Assembly (NCBI GenBank): GCA_030453055.1
Contig: JAKDLC010000065.1
Coordinates: forward strand, 1-9,089
Reading direction: 5' to 3'
Origin: Nitrosospira sp.
GTDB taxonomy: Bacteria > Pseudomonadota > Gammaproteobacteria > Burkholderiales > Nitrosomonadaceae
Length of the DNA stretch: 9,089 nucleotides
The notes under the pieces are model-generated. The model was not told the origin of the DNA and made no database searches. It saw nothing but the letters and a program-made list of their open reading frames with translations. The translations under genes were made by a program, and so were the position numbers. Shown here piece after piece: positions 6,868 through 9,089 of the stretch (within the stretch, counting starts at the first letter, position 1; every line of letters begins with the position of its first letter).

Positions 6868-6901
6868 GGTTTCGTGACACATTGTAAGCTGGTAATGTCA
6901 G
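6847..6901 (-). promoter_or_regulatory. Candidate phoB promoter with degenerate Pho-box half sites
   Basis: On the minus strand, CTGACAT (6895-6901) matches the Pho-box unit CTGTCAT at six of seven positions, and GTGTCAC (6874-6880) matches at five of seven. They are 21 bp apart start to start, about two 11-bp Pho-box periods; the intermediate unit is poor. The -10-like TATCAT (6847-6852) has no recognisable -35 hexamer at 17 bp (ACGAAA), as expected for an activator-dependent promoter. The distance from GTGTCAC to that -10 (21 nt) is longer than the classical 10-nt gap, so the call is tentative. Confidence 0.35.
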
Positions 6902-6918
6902 GCAATTCAGGAAATGCC
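6901..6918. other. Small imperfect hairpin after the glycerate kinase gene
   Basis: GGCAATT (6901-6907) faces AAATGCC (6912-6918) around a 4-nt loop, pairing at six of seven positions (one A-A mismatch). It lies 11 bp past the glycerate kinase stop on the minus strand. No T tract follows in that direction, so it is not a convincing terminator and transcription may continue into phoB. Confidence 0.25.
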
Positions 6919-6929
6919 ACAAATTAGTT

Positions 6930-8213
6930 CTACAAAATCAGAATAGCACGGTAATCGTTGACATTCGTGCGGGTTGGGCCGGTGAAAACCAGATCGCCGA
7001 TCTGCTCAAAGAAGGTATAAGCGTCATTGACGGCGAGCAAGGCGGCCGCGTTGATGCCCATTTTCGTTGCACGGTGTAACGAGTCGGGTGTGGCGATCGC
7101 GCCGGCATTGTTTTCCGAGCCATCTATGCCGTCTGTGTCGCAGGCGAGAGCGTGAACCTGGGGCAAGCCATTAAGTTGAATGACAAGCGACAGCAGAAAT
7201 TCCGCGTTGCGTCCACCGCGTCCACCGCGTCCGTCCGCACGTACCGTAACTGTTGTCTCGCCGCCCGAGATTAGCGCCACCGGCGGATTCCATGGCTGCC
7301 CGTATTGACGGATTTCTTTCGCCAGCGCAGCGAAAACCTTGGCGACATCGCGCGCCTCGCCGGTAACGGAGTCACCCAGCATGACAGCGGGAACGCCGTG
7401 ACCGCGAAAATATTCCGCCGCCGCCAGCAGCGAATAATGCGCGGTTGCTATCACGCGGTTTTCCACGTGACTGAAAACGGCGTCGCCTGGTTTGGGAGTC
7501 TCGTTATGTTTATCCCGCGCCCCCGTGCGCAATGTTTCCATCACGGCAACAGGCGCGTTTATCCGATAGCGTTCGAGTATCGCCAGGGCGTCCGAGCAGG
7601 TCGTCGGGTCAGGCGCGCATGGGCCGGATGCGATATGAGCAGGATCGTCCCCCGTCACATCGGAAATGATGAGCGCCAGTACCGGCGCACGGCATGAGGC
7701 TGCAAGTCTTCCACCCTGAACGGCGGAAAGGTGTTTGCGCACTGTGTTGATTTCCTGAATTGCCGCACCGCAGCGGAGCAGTTCCCTGGTGGCGCTTTGA
7801 AGATCATCCATCGATACGCCTGCCACCGGCAACGACAGCAGGCTTGAGCCGCCGCCGCTCAGCAGGCATAGCAACAAATCATCAGGGCCAAGGTTTTCCA
7901 CTTCGGCCAGAATTTCCCGCGCCGCTTGTTCACCTCGTTCGTCAGGTAGCGGATGTCCGGCTTCAACGACCGTGATGCGCTTGAGCGGCAAGCCATGTCC
8001 GTAGCGGGTAACAACGATACCATTCAGTAGTGCGTCTTTTCGCCAATGGTTTTCCACCGCCAGAGCCATTGCCGCAGCCGCTTTCCCTGCGCCGACCACC
8101 AGAGTGCGCCCTTTAGGTAAATCAGGCGGCAAGTGCCGGGGCACGATAAGCCGCGGGTCGGCTGCGGCGATTGCGGCATTGAAGCTATCGAGCAGAAGTT
8201 CGCGAGGGTCCAT
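6930..8213 (-). CDS. Glycerate 2-kinase, MOFRL/DUF4147 family (TtuD/GckA-like)
   Basis: Probable D-glycerate 2-kinase, which phosphorylates glycerate to 2-phosphoglycerate for entry into lower glycolysis. The 427 residues show the N-terminal domain with [12 protein letters not shown] (39-50, Lys44), [13 protein letters not shown] (117-129), the [16 protein letters not shown] signature (156-170) and [16 protein letters not shown] (183-198). The C-terminal MOFRL domain shows [10 protein letters not shown] (315-324), [29 protein letters not shown] (357-372) and [16 protein letters not shown] near the end. ATG at 8213 follows AAGGGG (8218-8223) with a 4-nt spacer. The start lies inside uvrA (29-bp overlap). 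In an organism fixing CO2 with RubisCO this enzyme would complete phosphoglycolate salvage through tartronate semialdehyde and glycerate; that role is inference. A 9-bp duplication gives an extra Arg-Gly-Gly at 329-334. Confidence 0.92.
   Translation of the reverse strand: MDPRELLLDSFNAAIAAADPRLIVPRHLPPDLPKGRTLVVGAGKAAAAMALAVENHWRKDALLNGIVVTRYGHGLPLKRITVVEAGHPLPDERGEQAAREILAEVENLGPDDLLLCLLSGGGSSLLSLPVAGVSMDDLQSATRELLRCGAAIQEINTVRKHLSAVQGGRLAASCRAPVLALIISDVTGDDPAHIASGPCAPDPTTCSDALAILERYRINAPVAVMETLRTGARDKHNETPKPGDAVFSHVENRVIATAHYSLLAAAEYFRGHGVPAVMLGDSVTGEARDVAKVFAALAKEIRQYGQPWNPPVALISGGETTVTVRADGRGGRGGRNAEFLLSLVIQLNGLPQVHALACDTDGIDGSENNAGAIATPDSLHRATKMGINAAALLAVNDAYTFFEQIGDLVFTGPTRTNVNDYRAILIL
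7211..7228. repeat. 9-bp tandem duplication inside the glycerate kinase gene
   Basis: GTCCACCGC occurs twice head to tail (7211-7219, 7220-7228), followed by the partial copy GTCC. On the coding strand it encodes Arg-Gly-Gly twice in [10 protein letters not shown] (residues 327-336), where family members usually carry one Gly-Arg-Gly-Gly-Arg-Asn loop. Reading frame is preserved. Replication slippage is the likely origin. Confidence 0.6.
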
Positions 8214-9089
8214 ATTGCCCCTTTTGTGTCTCTGAACCGAGTACGCTTTTCAGGTAATGTCCCGTAAAGCTGCGCTCATTCATTGCTATTTCTTCCGGTG
8301 TCCCCGCAGCGATGATCCGTCCGCCGCCTTCACCGCCCTCGGGACCGAGGTCGATGATCCAGTCAGCGGTCTTGATCACATCCAGATTATGCTCGATGAC
8401 TACCACGGTGTTGCCGTGGTCGCGCAGCCGATGCAGCACTTTCAGCAGCAGATCGATATCCTGGAAATGGAGGCCGGTAGTCGGCTCATCGAGGATGTAG
8501 AGGGTGCGGCCGGTATCGCGCTTGGAAAGTTCCAGCGATAACTTTACCCGTTGGGCTTCGCCGCCGGAAAGCGTGGTCGCGGACTGGCCCAGGGTGATGT
8601 AACCCAACCCAACGTCCAGCAAGGTTTTCAGCTTCCGGGCCACAACCGGCACGGGGCTGAAAAATTCGTGCGCATGCTCCACTGTCATCTGTAGAATTTC
8701 GTTGATGTTTTTTCCTTTGTATTGAATTTCCAGGGTTTCGCGGTTATACCGCTTGCCATGGCAGACATCGCATGACACATATATATCCGGAAGGAAATGC
8801 ATTTCAACCTTGATCATGCCGTCGCCCTGGCAGGCTTCGCAGCGCCCGCCCTTGACGTTGAATGAAAATCGCCCCGGTCCGTAGCCACGTTCGCGCGCCT
8901 GAGGTATGCCCGCAAACAGGTCACGGATAGGTGTGAAGAGTCCGGTATAGGTGGCCGGATTGGAGCGCGGAGTGCGGCCGATGGGGCTTTGATCCATGTT
9001 GATGACCTTGTCGAAAAAGGCCAATCCGTCCAGATGCCGATACGGCGCGGGCTCCGCACTGCTGCCGTAGAGATATCGTGCCGTTGCAT
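8185..9089 (-). CDS. uvrA: Excinuclease ABC subunit UvrA, C-terminal fragment
   Basis: C-terminal third of UvrA, the damage-recognition ATPase of nucleotide excision repair, which loads UvrB onto lesions. The gene runs off the right edge; the frame gives 300 residues from base 9087 to the TAG at 8185, against about 940 for the whole protein. Visible in order: [21 protein letters not shown] (fragment 29-49); a zinc finger with CEAC (83-86) and CDVC (106-109); the ABC signature LSGGEAQR (173-180); Walker B LYILDEP (196-202) with TTGLH; the switch histidine in [12 protein letters not shown] (His233); and [21 protein letters not shown]. The tail after SVLGSE is short and variable and overlaps the next gene by 29 bp. 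All features point to a functional protein, though the N-terminal ATPase is not visible. Confidence 0.97.
   Translation of the reverse strand, partial: ATARYLYGSSAEPAPYRHLDGLAFFDKVINMDQSPIGRTPRSNPATYTGLFTPIRDLFAGIPQARERGYGPGRFSFNVKGGRCEACQGDGMIKVEMHFLPDIYVSCDVCHGKRYNRETLEIQYKGKNINEILQMTVEHAHEFFSPVPVVARKLKTLLDVGLGYITLGQSATTLSGGEAQRVKLSLELSKRDTGRTLYILDEPTTGLHFQDIDLLLKVLHRLRDHGNTVVVIEHNLDVIKTADWIIDLGPEGGEGGGRIIAAGTPEEIAMNERSFTGHYLKSVLGSETQKGQYGPSRTSAR

Noticed and set aside
8814..9089. Second minus-strand frame starting with ATG at the right edge
   Set aside because: It overlaps uvrA in another frame; the uvrA frame carries the conserved zinc finger and [18 protein letters not shown].
1..9089. 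CRISPR arrays, tRNA or rRNA genes, insertion sequences, phage genes
   Set aside because: No regularly spaced repeats, RNA gene signatures, transposase or integrase motifs, or terminal inverted repeats with target duplications were visible.

Overview
The window looks like an ordinary chromosomal segment of a betaproteobacterium, most likely an ammonia oxidiser of the Nitrosomonadaceae (Nitrosospira-like). This rests on the recognisable character of the DnaK, DnaJ, PhoB/PhoR and UvrA proteins, the gene content and moderate GC. No rRNA or marker search was possible, so the genus is inference.

Left part, plus strand (1-3472): the 3' end of grpE, then dnaK and dnaJ, which form the Hsp70 chaperone system. 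A near-consensus sigma-32 (RpoH) heat-shock promoter starts two bases after the grpE stop, so dnaK can be switched on separately from grpE. The 144-bp dnaK-dnaJ gap holds two consecutive hairpins, the first with a short T tract, which could set the DnaK:DnaJ ratio.

Middle, plus strand (3473-3978): a compact toxin-antitoxin-type pair, a HicB-like antitoxin followed by a HicA-like mRNA interferase with an ATGA overlap. It ends 24 bp from the convergent block.

Right part, minus strand (4003-9089), in transcription order from the right edge: the C-terminal third of uvrA (nucleotide excision repair), a MOFRL-family glycerate 2-kinase overlapping uvrA by 29 bp, phoB and phoR (phosphate-starvation two-component system), and a Nudix hydrolase of the ADP-ribose pyrophosphatase type. 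A hairpin-T7 terminator follows phoR, and a TTGACA-type promoter precedes the Nudix gene, so the Nudix gene probably has its own transcript. The phoB leader holds nested palindromes and a degenerate Pho-box-like array.

I found no phage, IS element, CRISPR array, tRNA or rRNA, and no convincing new biological system. The points most worth a second look are regulatory: the RpoH promoter, the dnaK-dnaJ hairpins, the phoB leader and the small HicBA module.
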